Shown here piece after piece: positions 50,741-64,000 of a stretch of 64,000 nt of DNA. Under the pieces are notes generated by a model, which was not told the DNA's origin, did no database searches, and worked only from the letters and a program-made list of their open reading frames with translations. Each line of letters opens with the position of its first letter. Positions within the stretch are counted from its first letter, which is position 1. Source of the stretch: Styela clava (Eukaryota > Chordata > Ascidiacea > Stolidobranchia > Styelidae); contig NC_135264.1 in the NCBI RefSeq assembly GCF_964204865.1, positions 5,486,001 to 5,550,000 on the forward strand, given 5' to 3'. The position numbers were made by a program, and so were the translations under genes.

Positions 50741-51255
50741 AGGTTAGTGGCCACAATGATCGTTTTGACCAAAACTTTTGGTATTTTGTGTTGTTGTTCT
50801 TGTTCTTTGACATAGTTATTGAAAAGTCGCTTTTCTCTTCGATTACTGGACCAAATGCTTTGTGAAATTTTCAGTGGTTGAAGATGGAATTTTTTTCTAG
50901 AAGGATATTACTTTTTTCATTTCTAAATTTCGTATAAAATCGGATATTTCGTCCAAGATTTTGCTGTATTATTTTATTCATGGGAACACTGGCTGTCTGA
51001 TTTGATTCTTGCTACGCGAAACTCGGAATTTTTTTGAGGGTATCGGCAGCGTCAAGGGTAAAAACTGCTTCACTCTGTGTAACGTGTCCATATATTTGAG
51101 CATTGCTTTGTTGTAATTGTAAATGTATTTGTAAATGTAATTTGATATTTTTTGCACGGAGTAATTTTGATGTGATTGAAAAATTTAAGGGAGTAATTGT
51201 AATGGTATTTGTAATTCAACTGAATTATTGTAATTGATCCAACTCTGGTCCCATG

Positions 51256-52870
51256 TTGATGGTGCTGCATAAGTCAATATAGATGAAGCTACCTCATTTT
51301 CATCACAGCCTTTTCAAACAATTTTTTTAACAAATCTCTGAAGTCTGAACAAACAACCTATACCACTGAAGAATGGTTAATTAAAAAAGAATATCTTTTT
51401 CAGACGGGGAAACATTGATTTTAAAAAACAACGTAGTTTTCAAAAGTAGTCATATTCTATTTAGATAGGACTGGAAATAAGTAATCAGTAAATCGTTCTA
51501 AGATGATCACGGGCCATTCCAGGTAATATTCCCTATTCTAATTTACACTTACCCAATAATTATTAATTTGCACAAATTTTTTCTGGTGGTCTCTAATTCA
51601 AAATAATAAAATGCATGGACGTCACCAAGAAATCCTAACAAATACAAAATCAAAAATATGATTGTTGGTGATAATTGTACGATAATGATAAGTTCAGAAT
51701 TAGTTGGCAGTTGAAATATATTGGTCATATACCTATAATTAAATGACACTAATTAGTATATTCGGGAGGTAGTGCCGAAGGTTTCAAATTACCATATTTC
51801 CCGTCCACTGAACTCGAAATTATGGCATTTAGGGTTATACTTGATTTTCGTATCCATATGATTATAGTACTTCCTGTTACGAAGTACTTTTCCAGTTACA
51901 TCTTGCTAGTTACTAGACTGTTTCGATGTGTTACTTCGGCAAATTTACATGAAAATGCTGTAAATAATAACGTAACAAGCCCAGTTTTCATATTATCACC
52001 CGTGAATTCAGGCAATGCCGTTTTCTGCTGCGCCTTTAACACCAACAGTTGTAACTGACTCATTCAGTCCTGTTACGGTCAAATTGTTTTCTTTAAAATT
52101 CTAAGTTATGTAGAAAAGTTAGTTATTGTAAGAAATTGAAACGTTCGCTTTGTAGCCTTGTAGGTCACAAGTTTCTGCCACTTCCTATCTCAAAAACATT
52201 CGAATTGTATTTGGCAGTATGAACGAGGAAGCTGTATTATGGAAACACGTCCACTCAACTCATTGGCCACGATGTGCTATCCGCAATGAGATATTTACTG
52301 TCTCCAAACGGCATTCGACGTCACTTTCAGAAGACCATTATATATATTGAATCTAGCATTACGTTCTATTCAGTAGGATGTTTTTAAAAACAAAAACTGG
52401 CATACTGTGAAGCAGTTTAATGACCGAAATGCAAAGATTAGAATAACGTCATGGTGTGTTTACCGCCCGGGGGATAAGCTAAAGCGAACGAAAGGCATTC
52501 GAAACTTGAAGTACCAACTTTCATAAACAGCTGAGAACGTGTAGTAGAATTAGTAATCAGACATCCATCCTGGGTAAAACAGGATAACAATATCCAGCGC
52601 ATTGTATGCTTTAATATTCATTATAAATACAGTTCAAGTTGTATTTGTCAATTAACAAGGAATAGTAATCCAGAATTCAAGTCACAATCATGATATATGA
52701 ATTTTAGATAGCAATAAGTGTAGCAGGAAGTACACAGGCGTATTTTTAGGGAAATATTCAATCAAATATAGATTACTGATTTGAATACCTCTGTATATTG
52801 CTAACTATATTTCTACAAAACGTGTTGTTCAATTGGATGAATATATATTTCCATTATCAGATATATTAAA
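51256..52870 (+). promoter_or_regulatory. 5' flank of ficolin-like copy 3
   Basis: 51460-52770 is the direct duplicate of 38390-39685. The blocks nearest the gene ('gaagcagtttaatgaccgaa', 'gtgtagcaggaagtacacag') are shared with copy 0 as well, so they are the best candidates for promoter elements. 'ttatcag|atatatta' before the ATG resembles the acceptor of a 5'-UTR intron but could be ordinary leader. Confidence 0.55.
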
Positions 52871-55813
<2,943 letters not shown>

Positions 55814-56470
55814 ACTACAAACTTACTACATTCATGAAGTAAATTTACACATATATAGTAGACATGATTTAATTTAGTATATTCAACGAAAGCACGCAAA
55901 AAAGAAAAAAAAAATGAAAACTTAGAAATCAGAGAAGGGGCATAAGGAAATTTAAAAAGTGTTAACACTAGCAAATCTCATGAACCACACAAAGTTATAT
56001 AAACAACAATTCTTTACTTTTGATGACATCATTACACAAAATTTCATATAGAAAACCGAATCCCATAGAGTCCACAGACACTTTAAAGATAAATAAAAAG
56101 AGAAAGCCTTGTGAAGACAACAACGGTCTTTTTTACCAATGAAAATTTCTCAGCAATTGTTCCAACAACAGCATGAATAATAACAAAACGACCCTAAGGT
56201 CCACATCGTACCCAAAATCGCATCGTAAACAACATAGTTCGATGATTGAGCATATATATGGTCTTTGATTGAGAGAGGTTAACAGTGACAAAGAGCGACT
56301 TTGAGCGACATAAGTGAAGCATTGATAATGACGTCATCAGTGTCATCTTACACCCGCTTTCTTGGAGAAATAGCAACAATATCTACACATGTAAATACAA
56401 CAGTAATTCACATTATAGAAATGTTAATTGGGATTGTTCACTCCAAGTATACAACAATTTGTCATCAATC
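55814..56470. other. 3' region of ficolin-like copy 3
   Basis: AATAAA at 56092-56097 is a possible polyadenylation signal about 280 bp after the stop. No gene was recognised; the frame at 56194-56379 (minus) is featureless. Confidence 0.4.
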
Positions 56471-56479
56471 AGCATAGGA

Positions 56480-56990
56480 TATGTCACTCAAATGGCTGTA
56501 TAAGTATATTCGGACGCATATCACGTTTGTATGTACACCAAATAAATGAATGTATATTGAATTGACTATACGTAGACATTGGTTGTATATGCATATGATT
56601 TGACTTAGATATTCGCATCGAATAAACACATTCATTTGTATATAGAGTTGACTATACATACGTATGGCATCGGCTTATTATGTCCATGACTTAAATAGCT
56701 GTAGGCCTATGAGTATATTGAGTTGACTATATATAGATATATACATATAACTAACATTGTCTGTGTATGTACATTACATGAATGAACGTATACAGTATGT
56801 ATATTCAATTGGCTGCATATGCATAGGAGATAAGCTATGTATGTACATTATCCAAATGGCTGTATTTGTGTATTAGGTTTTCTGTTTATGCATATAACAT
56901 TGACTGCATATGCACACTTAGTTGGCTCTGTATGTATATGAGTTAGCGGTATATGCATATTTTGGCTGTATATGTATAGCACGTTTCCAA
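56480..56990. repeat. Degenerate repeat of 'gtatatgcatat'-type units
   Basis: Irregular ~50-80 bp units mixing 'gaattgactata', 'gtatatgcatat' and 'tgtatgtacat' run through this half kilobase. Low complexity with alternating purine-pyrimidine stretches. No coding potential. Confidence 0.6.
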
Positions 56991-57129
56991 CCTCACTCGC
57001 TTGAATGGACGTCAGCCCATTTGTCAGAATTGTGTAATTTTTATTAGCTGAACTCTATACATATATCTGTAACGCAACATTTTATTACACAAGCATGTGA
57101 CGGATTTTCATTGCCAAAAAGTTTAGTTA

Positions 57130-57987
57130 GAGTTATTACCGAAGGCTAGTTCATCGCATCGCATCGTTTTTTCTCTCCTTCGAAACGATTGATCTTGCAA
57201 TGTTTGCAGCAGTTGAAGCGTGGTAATGGAATATCACGTGATCTCGGGCATCGTGCGTCTTGAAGGAGAAATCTGATATTTAACGACTGCAATAAATTTG
57301 TATATAAATGTTCTATAAACGATGAAGCGAAGTTTTTGAAAATTATTTGCGTCTGGCCGATAATCTTTCTCTGTATATTGCATAATAGTCATGTCACATT
57401 TCTTTGGTGTCACAACAAGCTACGTATTTTAAATTACTCTGAAATATGATATAAAAAATAAAGGATATCAACTGGGCCATGTCGTATCAGAATGTGACGC
57501 TTGCAATTTTTAACCTAAATAGGCGTGAGCAGTTTTGAGAGAAAAATTACAGTACTTCCCTATATGTTGACAAGCATTAAGAAATCATATAGCACGGATA
57601 ATTTTTTTTTTTAGATGCAAAGAAATTTCAAAAGAACGTAACACACGCATTTAATTCGATGGTATTAATCATGATAACAAGTAACCTATTTTAAAAGATT
57701 CAAATCCCGTTTACTAAGACAATTCAGGAAAATGTAAAATGCCATAAAGGTCCTAGATCCTCGGCTCTAGCTCCTTAAAAGCAACACGGCTTTCGCCACC
57801 AACCCAAATAATGCATGTCGCGGGAACATTTATATATATATATATGACTTACCATATTCCTTGTCGACGGTGTTGGTAATCGAGCAGTAGACTGCGTTTG
57901 AGTAGAGTTGTAGCTCATTATACGTTCACCGAAGAAAAATATCACTGGGCCACTGTATTTTACTAAATAGCCCATGGGTTTTAGATA
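57130..57987. repeat. Duplicated 3' flank of copy 3 / 5' flank of lipocalin copy B
   Basis: 57130-57570 duplicates 47930-48340. The remainder up to the lipocalin is non-coding, with an (AT)n run at 57830-57844. In this duplicate a lipocalin follows; after copy 2 none is seen. Confidence 0.7.
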
Positions 57988-59705
57988 CTGAAAAAATGTT
58001 GTCTTTCTGTAATATGTTTTCTGGGAGGAACCGCAATTTCCCAAGTTTGCCCCAAAATGGAAGAATATCAAGCTATCGACTGGGACAGGGACAGGTAACC
58101 TTGGAAATAGATCACTAACTTAGTTTCATTATTCCTTACAGAACTAAATATGAAATTCATTATAATTAAGTTATAAAGACTGAAATCTTTTAAATAATTT
58201 TTTTTCAATAATACAAATTTCTGAATATATATGTTAATGTAGGTTCACATGCCACTTTAAAATCATGTCTCTCATTAATATTCACGTCCGGTGTATAACA
58301 ATCTATGGAATCAGCGATCGGGTACGACATAAAAAAACAAAATATTATAGGCTAGCCTACTGTAGGCCTACACGTTTTTGCGCTTTGGGCAGATTCGTTT
58401 AAAGGAAAAGTACCTGATGGGCTCCGTTACAAGCATCGAATTGATGAAAGTGTGTTTATATATTCAGTTCAGCAAAGCTAAAGGAAAATGGTTCGATGGA
58501 TCCGACATCCCGAATCCCGGCGATACACATGAATTCCGGAGGACTTGTCATGACATACATCATTTCAAATTAGTGGAAAATGGAGTTATGTTCAACCTGA
58601 CTGAGATCGTTCGCGGGTAAACTAGCAGTAATCTTGACGACCTCTTTAGTATCATTTTCATATGCTTGCTTAAATATTACTTTCCAAAAGGGTATACAAG
58701 GATAATACACTGGAGTTTCGGTTACACCTAATACGAAGAGAGGACGAAACATACGTAATAGATCAACAACTCAGTGAGAGCAAATTTGTATCATATGAAT
58801 TATAAATATGATCAATAACGTGACACGCACATAACACAAGTAGAAATAGTTCCCATTGAATTTATTTTGTAATAATTCTAAACCGTTTTTCATAATTTTT
58901 TATCCCAAGCGAGACGCCATCGCACCAAATCGCAATTTCAATATTTATTTTATTTTTTAATAAAACTTGATAATGACGTCAAGCGGTACCTATGCTACAA
59001 AATTTATCTGAATGATTTCATTTATAAACAATGTCCATTCAAACTCGAATCAAATTTGCATCGACGTACCATATTATACCTCTGATGGTGTAGAAATATT
59101 ACTTGCTTTGTATTCTCAACATTGCTGGACATAACCGATTATTGTTCTTTTAGAACCTGCGTTTGTGGCAAAATCGAGGAAGTTGTATTCTGACACCCCG
59201 GGTGGTGACGCAACCGGTGATGATATAGAGACGTGTAAGTAGAAATTGTTGCGCTGATTATGATTATTTTTCACTAATAAATCCCAAGACTTTCCGCTAA
59301 TATATAAAAAAATCCAAATAATGATATTTTATTGAGTATTTTCATCCTTCCAATTTGCAATATTAGGAACAAGCTTCACATTATTAGCACTCGCCTATAA
59401 CAATCATTTCAGATGCAAACAACCTATTCCGAGGAGAGTATTTCTTCATGACAGATTACGACACCTATTTGTTCATGGGGTTCTGCACACCAATAGGTAA
59501 ATATAATAGTGTTACATTGTGATATATAAAATCAGTACATGCAATATTATAGCAATAACATTTTTCATGATTAATGGGATATTCACACTTCAAAACCCTA
59601 GCCCCGACTGTAAAGGGAATTTATAATATGTGGAATGCATTTGCCAGTCACAACCAAAAAACAAGTATAGGATGGGAAGATATGTGCTTTGCCCGACAGA
59701 AATAA
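57988..59705 (+). pseudogene. Lipocalin, six exons, start codon and last acceptor lost (copy B)
   Basis: Exons aligned to copy A: 57988-58094, 58473-58616, 58691-58773, 59154-59234, 59413-59496, 59569-59705. Exon 1 encodes a signal-like segment (KKCCLSVICFLGGTAIS) and CPKMEEYQAIDWDR. The position of the initiating ATG reads CTG (57988-57990), with TAG two codons upstream, so no AUG precedes the signal peptide. Exon 2 has KGKWFDG (Gly-x-Trp motif), exon 5 FFMTDYDTYLFMGFC (TDY motif), and the end is WEDMCFARQK. Before exon 6, the acceptor AG of copy A is AT ('ttcatgattaa'); the nearest upstream AG puts exon 6 out of frame. Exon lengths otherwise match copy A (83, 81, 84 nt). Probably a recent pseudogene; non-AUG start or an alternative last exon cannot be excluded. 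Confidence 0.85.
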
Positions 59706-61536
59706 ATTTGATTGAGATATACTTTTTTACGGTGTATTCACTCCATCAAGTGTTGTATGTTGATTCGTTATTTTATCTTTACAAAACAAACTCACTACAT
59801 CAAACTATATTTACATATAAAGGGTGTCTGATATGTCTTTATTGGTGAATTTGTTACTATCAATACCGCAACTAAGCCAAGGGTTGGCGTCCACAAAGTC
59901 AACAAACAAATATGCACGTTTCCTTCGCAGATTCAAAAAATTGAAACTCCTACCTACGTAAATTTTTTGCTATATATATATATATATATATAGCCTAATT
60001 CACAAATGTTCACTTTTTATATGAATTATTTGTTGGTTTGATTTACACTTGCAAATAAATATTACATCATGCTGCAATTCAACTATTCGGATCTTGATAG
60101 TTAGAATTGTTTGTGATTAGCAGCTGTGCAATTATAAAGTTAAACCTAACTTACAATAGTTTAACTTAACAAGCATCGCTGCCAATTTATATATATATAT
60201 ATTGTATATCGGCGATATGACGAACTCCAAAACATACATGGCTGTAGGCCTCCCTCCAATAGATCATACTTTATATCAGAATGAGGGACCTTCCAATTTT
60301 CAACAAAATAAACCACGAATTGGCAAAATTAACGCGGACGAAAGGCTTCACGCTCAGTGAATTGAAAACCATGTTCTAATGCAGGGGTCGGCAAACTTGG
60401 CCCACGAGCTAATTTGTTGCAGCCCTCGAACGACCCGAAATTTTATACATAAAATAAAATTCGATTCTAAATTTATTACTATCTCTACGCGGATTTCTGT
60501 GGTATTAAGTGCTGCTATACAGCGCCTGTTTTTTAAAAATGTCTGGGAAACGGAGGGAGTTCGCAACATAACAGTCTATTAACATAAAAATATATATATA
60601 TACCGTACACACGATATCAACACGGACACTTTAGTCCGCGACAATAGTAAATCAAGTACAGTTAAGTTGACACAGTACATTCAAATAAAAAAAAAAATTG
60701 GTCACTACTAGTGGACAGCAACGATAGCCTTGTGTTGTACAGATTAAGGTTGAAAAACTAAAATATTCCTTACCATGGCAACGGATTGTACAGGAATAGT
60801 GCGAATGAAATTCACGTGTATGCCATATGCAGTTTTCATAAACCCTAGAATCTTGTATTACATTTGTGGTTTTGGCAGTACATCAACCTCCATACAGATC
60901 TAACAAAAAATTTGTGACGTCATGTATCTCTATCCTCATTCAAAATATTGCACCATATGACAACCGCGGCTACACGAATGTATTGAATTCTATTTGGGCA
61001 AAGTGTTGTCCTGCTCTTCTTTTGAGCAGTGTTTTCATAACTTAAATCGATTCAAAAGTTATTGGCCGATTTTGTATATGTTATGTATTGACTTTTCATA
61101 TATTTTAAGTTTCCACTAGTTGACGTTGTTCCCCTATTGCATCATTCTTGTAGAGCCTTGTGTGATATTAGTGATTCAGTACACTGTTCTGAGTTTGCTT
61201 GCTGAGCGGTGTTATTGTTTGTTTTCATTAAATTGATGTTTCTGTCAAGTTGGATTCTTGTATAGTTCATTAGGCAGTGCCAGGGACACAACAGTATCCT
61301 ATATGTTAAATGTGTTGTTCGTTTTAACTGTAGACGGGCGTACTTGTATGTTTTTAACTTTGTCTTAAGGCTAAAGCTATGCTCGTATTCTGGGTATCTC
61401 TGCATTTTGTTTATCCTTTTGTTGTAATATTTTATGTTGTTTTATTTTACCAGAAGTAAATTGATTGGTTGATTCTGAAGACCCACGCTGAGTGTCATTT
61501 GAGTAAGTTTTGGCAACTCTAATCGTCAGCTATTAG
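59706..61536. other. No recognised gene
   Basis: AT-rich, with (AT)n runs at 59972-59991 and 60188-60202. A partial hAT end lies at 60382. 61142-61405 (minus) is an open frame without motif. 'attgattggttgatt' near 61460 resembles a retroelement tail. Confidence 0.45.
60382..60560 (+). mobile_element. Solo hAT end
   Basis: 'caggggtcggcaaacttggc' followed by 'gctaatttgttgcagccctc' is the reverse complement, with changes, of the right end at 27850-27928. The opposite end is absent. Confidence 0.5.
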
Positions 61537-63373
61537 TAGGGTGACCATATTTCTATTCCCTGGAAGGAGGACATATTGTTTGGTAGAACCATATCTCACC
61601 TATTATATATCCACTAAATTTTCTAGGATTAAAAATAGAAGTGACAATAGACGATGTGACGACAATGAGTTAATGCATTTTTGTCTTTATTGAAAAAAAA
61701 AAACATGTGCGGAATAATCGATTTGTCCTTAGACCACGAGTATTTGGAAGTTCCTCTAATCCTAATCAACATTGCTGGGTTATTTTTTGCAATATCGTAA
61801 AACTGGCTTCAAGAACTGTCGTTAAAATTGTAAACTAAAGTTATTATGCTAGCAACAGACTCAAATAGGAAGTTTTCGCGTTCCTTCGACCATTGTGGTT
61901 GCATTAAAGAGAAAATGCGCTCAACGTTGGCGTTATGCGCAATATGCTGAAGTAATATTGTGCGATCTTTATCAGTTCGCTGTTAAAGTCGCTGGTGCTG
62001 CAGGATTTGAAATATTCTGTCCATCTTTCATGTGCCATAAGCTTACAGAAGGAAACTGAATTGGATTGAAGTTGCTTTTCTACGAACTTGCATAAGTTTT
62101 GGAATTGGCCGAATTACTTGACTTCATCAATCGAAACATTTTTCGCAAGCAGATACTCAACGCACGGTTCAACAATTCTCCACTCGGTGTTTTGAATCAG
62201 AAGCATCCAGTCAACGCATTTGAATTCCTTAAACGAAGCTGTCCATTTTTCGAGGTATTGTACGCATGACTCGTACAACAAAGCCACATCTGAGAGAAAT
62301 ACATCACATTCGCGGCCATTTCATTCGTCTCTGAGTCTACGCAATTCAGATTTAATTTGGATTTGTATGAACATGTGTTTTTTTTTCTTCAATCGTAGAT
62401 TTAACAGTGTTAAGACAAGCTTTGATTTTAATAATTGAGGCCTCTGAGTGTTCAATATGCCTAATTTGGTCATTAAACACTGCAACAAACGATTGCAAAT
62501 GTTTTAAATACAACTCACTCACAGGATTTTCATGAAATCTTTTTAGAGCAACAGGTGGCTTTTCAATAGACCGGAAATATTATTGCAAGGCAAGGTACAA
62601 CTGAATCATTCTAGATAAACTTGGATAAAGTGATAGCCATCTGGTCACGCATTGGGAAAGCAGTTTTTTGATACTGTGTATCCACAAAGTTACAATCCTT
62701 TAGTTCTTCTGTGCGTACAGTGTATATGCTGAAATATTGGTACGTTTTGTAAATAATATTTTCCACATCAATGCTCGTCTGATTGGTGCCATGGTGTAAA
62801 CAGTTATTCAAAACATGTGCAGGGCATCCTACCCCAATCGAATTTGGCAGGTCGATTTGCAATCGAAAAAATACGTTATTGCCCTTTCTAAAAGCCAATC
62901 CGCCAAAGTTAGTATTACAGTTATCGGCAGTAAATGAAACACATTCCTCAAACAGGTTCATTTTGGTCGAAGTTTCTTTAATTTCATTCGCAATTGTTGA
63001 AGATTTCTCATTCGTGGTACTTTTAACTTCAAGCAACTTAGACTGCAACCCACCATTTTTCTAGTCATAATATTGTACAACTATCGTGAAAAGTTTTGTA
63101 GCCTTATGATTACTGCCGTCTGTCGCTATTCCGAGATACAAAATAGCAAGTTGTTGAATATTATTTGTGGCATGTTGAACAGTCATCGAGGCTAGAATAT
63201 TATTCACAATAGTTTCAACTTTCGTCCGAGCACAAGAATATTTTTTTTGAAATATTTGAATCTGGAAAAATCTTCTTTATTAGATTTGACGTACAATCGT
63301 TAGATCTGTAACTCTGGTGATGTTTCACACAGAGAAACGCCATTGTAGCTTCGGCTAATGATGATTACAAGTC
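61537..63373 (-). mobile_element. hAT element with decayed transposase, one end seen
   Basis: The left terminus 'tagggtgaccatatttct' at 61537 suits a hAT element. The transposase lies on the minus strand just inside. No matching 'gaaatatggtcaccct' end was found before 64000, so the other end is lost or outside the window. Confidence 0.65.
61675..63373 (-). pseudogene. hAT transposase, decayed
   Basis: Minus strand, N- to C-terminal: VKHHQSYRSNDCTSNLIKKI (about 63345-63285), LYLGIATDGSNHKATKLF (63150-63090), a TAG at about 63062, then the open stretch 63048-62611 with SFTADNCNTNFGGLAF (catalytic-domain Asp region), GVGCPAHVLNNCLHHG and YQYFSIYTVRTEELK. After more stops, RWTEYFKSCS is seen near 62030. 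The C-terminal AHNANVERIFSLMQPQWSKE (about 61955-61895) is the dimerisation signature. Several stops and at least one frame change inactivate it. It differs from the 21.8-kb and 50.6-kb hAT remnants in sequence. Confidence 0.88.
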
Positions 63374-63574
63374 TCTAATTACTTTTTTTTAACACATCAA
63401 AAATTGTTGGTTATATCAGAGCCATTATATAACTAGTCTGGAAGGCCGTATACTGATCTGTTGTTCACAGCGTCATCTAGTGTTGGCGTGGATAATTCAT
63501 AACCACAGCGTCTTCGGCAGTATATTTTAGGCTGCTCGCTGTTAACTCTTCAATTAACGGTATTCAAAGTTCGA

Positions 63575-63951
63575 ATGAAAATGGATTTATCTGAGGAAGA
63601 AATGCTTGAATTTTTTGATGACGTGAGTTACATAGTACTGATTGCTTATTAAAATAGGTTTTGATCCTGAAAGAAGGAATAGTAAGAGTTTATATTACCG
63701 TAGTTTAATATATGAAAGTAGAGACCGTTTTTGTTTTGCTAAAAATTTGGTCAGTATTTTTACATCACATTTGTTTTGCTTTATTCAAGCACTTAGGCAC
63801 TGTTTTAGACCCGATTTTATATATTTCACAGCTTGATGACGAGATAGAAGGAAAATGGGGCATATCTGTAGTAGAAATCGACTACGGAAATGTTGATTGC
63901 AAGAAGACACTGCAGACTGCATTGAATGATTTGATCATCACATTAAATTAG
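63575..63951 (+). CDS. Small unrecognised two-exon gene
   Basis: Exon 1 63575-63622 (MKMDLSEEEMLEFFDD, donor 'gacgtgagtt') and exon 2 63832-63951 (acceptor 'tttcacag', LDDEIEGKWGISVVEIDYG onward to TAG) join in phase 0 to give 55 aa, acidic at the start. Splice sites are good, and the DNA shows sensible codon use in an AT-rich setting. I do not recognise the product. It may be the start of a longer alternatively spliced gene, or part of a mobile element, because a decayed hAT lies just upstream on the other strand. Confidence 0.42.
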
Positions 63952-64000
63952 GAATCAACACTATGGGCAGATGTTATAGCGGATATGATGGAAAATCCTA

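Larger units (their letters stand above)
50128..51247. mobile_element. 1.1-kb hAT-like element with perfect 8-bp duplication
   Basis: Inverted ends 'cagagttggatcaattgtaa' and 'ttgtaattgatccaactctg'. Flanks GTCCCATG (50120-50127 and 51248-51255) are identical. Subterminal DNA is rich in 'tgtaattgtaatttg' on both sides. Another hAT element is inserted inside from 50266. Confidence 0.9.

Noticed and set aside
57775..58071. 98-aa minus-strand frame over lipocalin exon 1 of copy B
   Set aside because: Opposite-strand shadow; the plus strand aligns codon by codon with copy A.

Overview
This is eukaryotic, AT-rich nuclear DNA from an animal, read from sequence alone. Genes are split by GT-AG introns, most of the window is non-coding, and mobile-element debris is everywhere: hAT-type elements with 8-bp target duplications, a LINE reverse transcriptase fragment, MITEs, and a large element carrying a two-zinc-finger protein. 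The recognisable host genes encode small secreted proteins. The gene types, AT-richness and MITEs carrying CCCTAA-like blocks suggest an invertebrate deuterostome, perhaps an ascidian. That assignment is inference.

Layout. 1-4640 is a tandem array of about seven ~0.65-kb units. 5350-6320 is a 39-bp minisatellite. 6.3-19 kb is mostly non-coding with nested hAT/MITE insertions and no gene recognised with confidence. 19-60 kb is a cluster of two secreted families. Family one is ficolin-like (signal peptide, short collagen stretch, fibrinogen C-terminal domain), with four loci: a truncated first exon at 19.0-19.3 kb (minus), a pseudogene at 33.9-36.0 kb, a copy with one damaged exon at 45.2-47.8 kb, and one fully open gene at 52.9-55.8 kb. 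Family two is a lipocalin with six exons, found at 24.4-29.4 kb (minus), 58.0-59.7 kb (plus), and as a remnant at 32.1-32.4 kb (plus). Every lipocalin copy carries a lesion. From 60 kb on there is non-coding DNA, a decayed hAT transposase (61.7-63.4 kb) and a small unrecognised two-exon gene (63.6-63.95 kb).

The gene cluster has a history that can be read. Around 29.4-32.1 kb the DNA is an inverted repeat. Left of it, on the minus strand, lies lipocalin then ficolin-like; right of it, on the plus strand, lies lipocalin remnant then ficolin-like pseudogene. A lipocalin+ficolin module therefore appears to have been duplicated head to head. To the right the ficolin-like gene was duplicated again in direct orientation (about 38.4-48.4 kb and 51.5-57.6 kb share 5' and 3' flanks). 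A 5.4-kb transposon then landed about 120 bp upstream of the start codon of the 45-kb copy. By family knowledge, ficolin-like proteins bind acetylated or other microbial sugars and lipocalins bind small hydrophobic ligands. Joint action in secreted defence or the extracellular fluid is inference; the sequence shows only neighbourhood and co-duplication.
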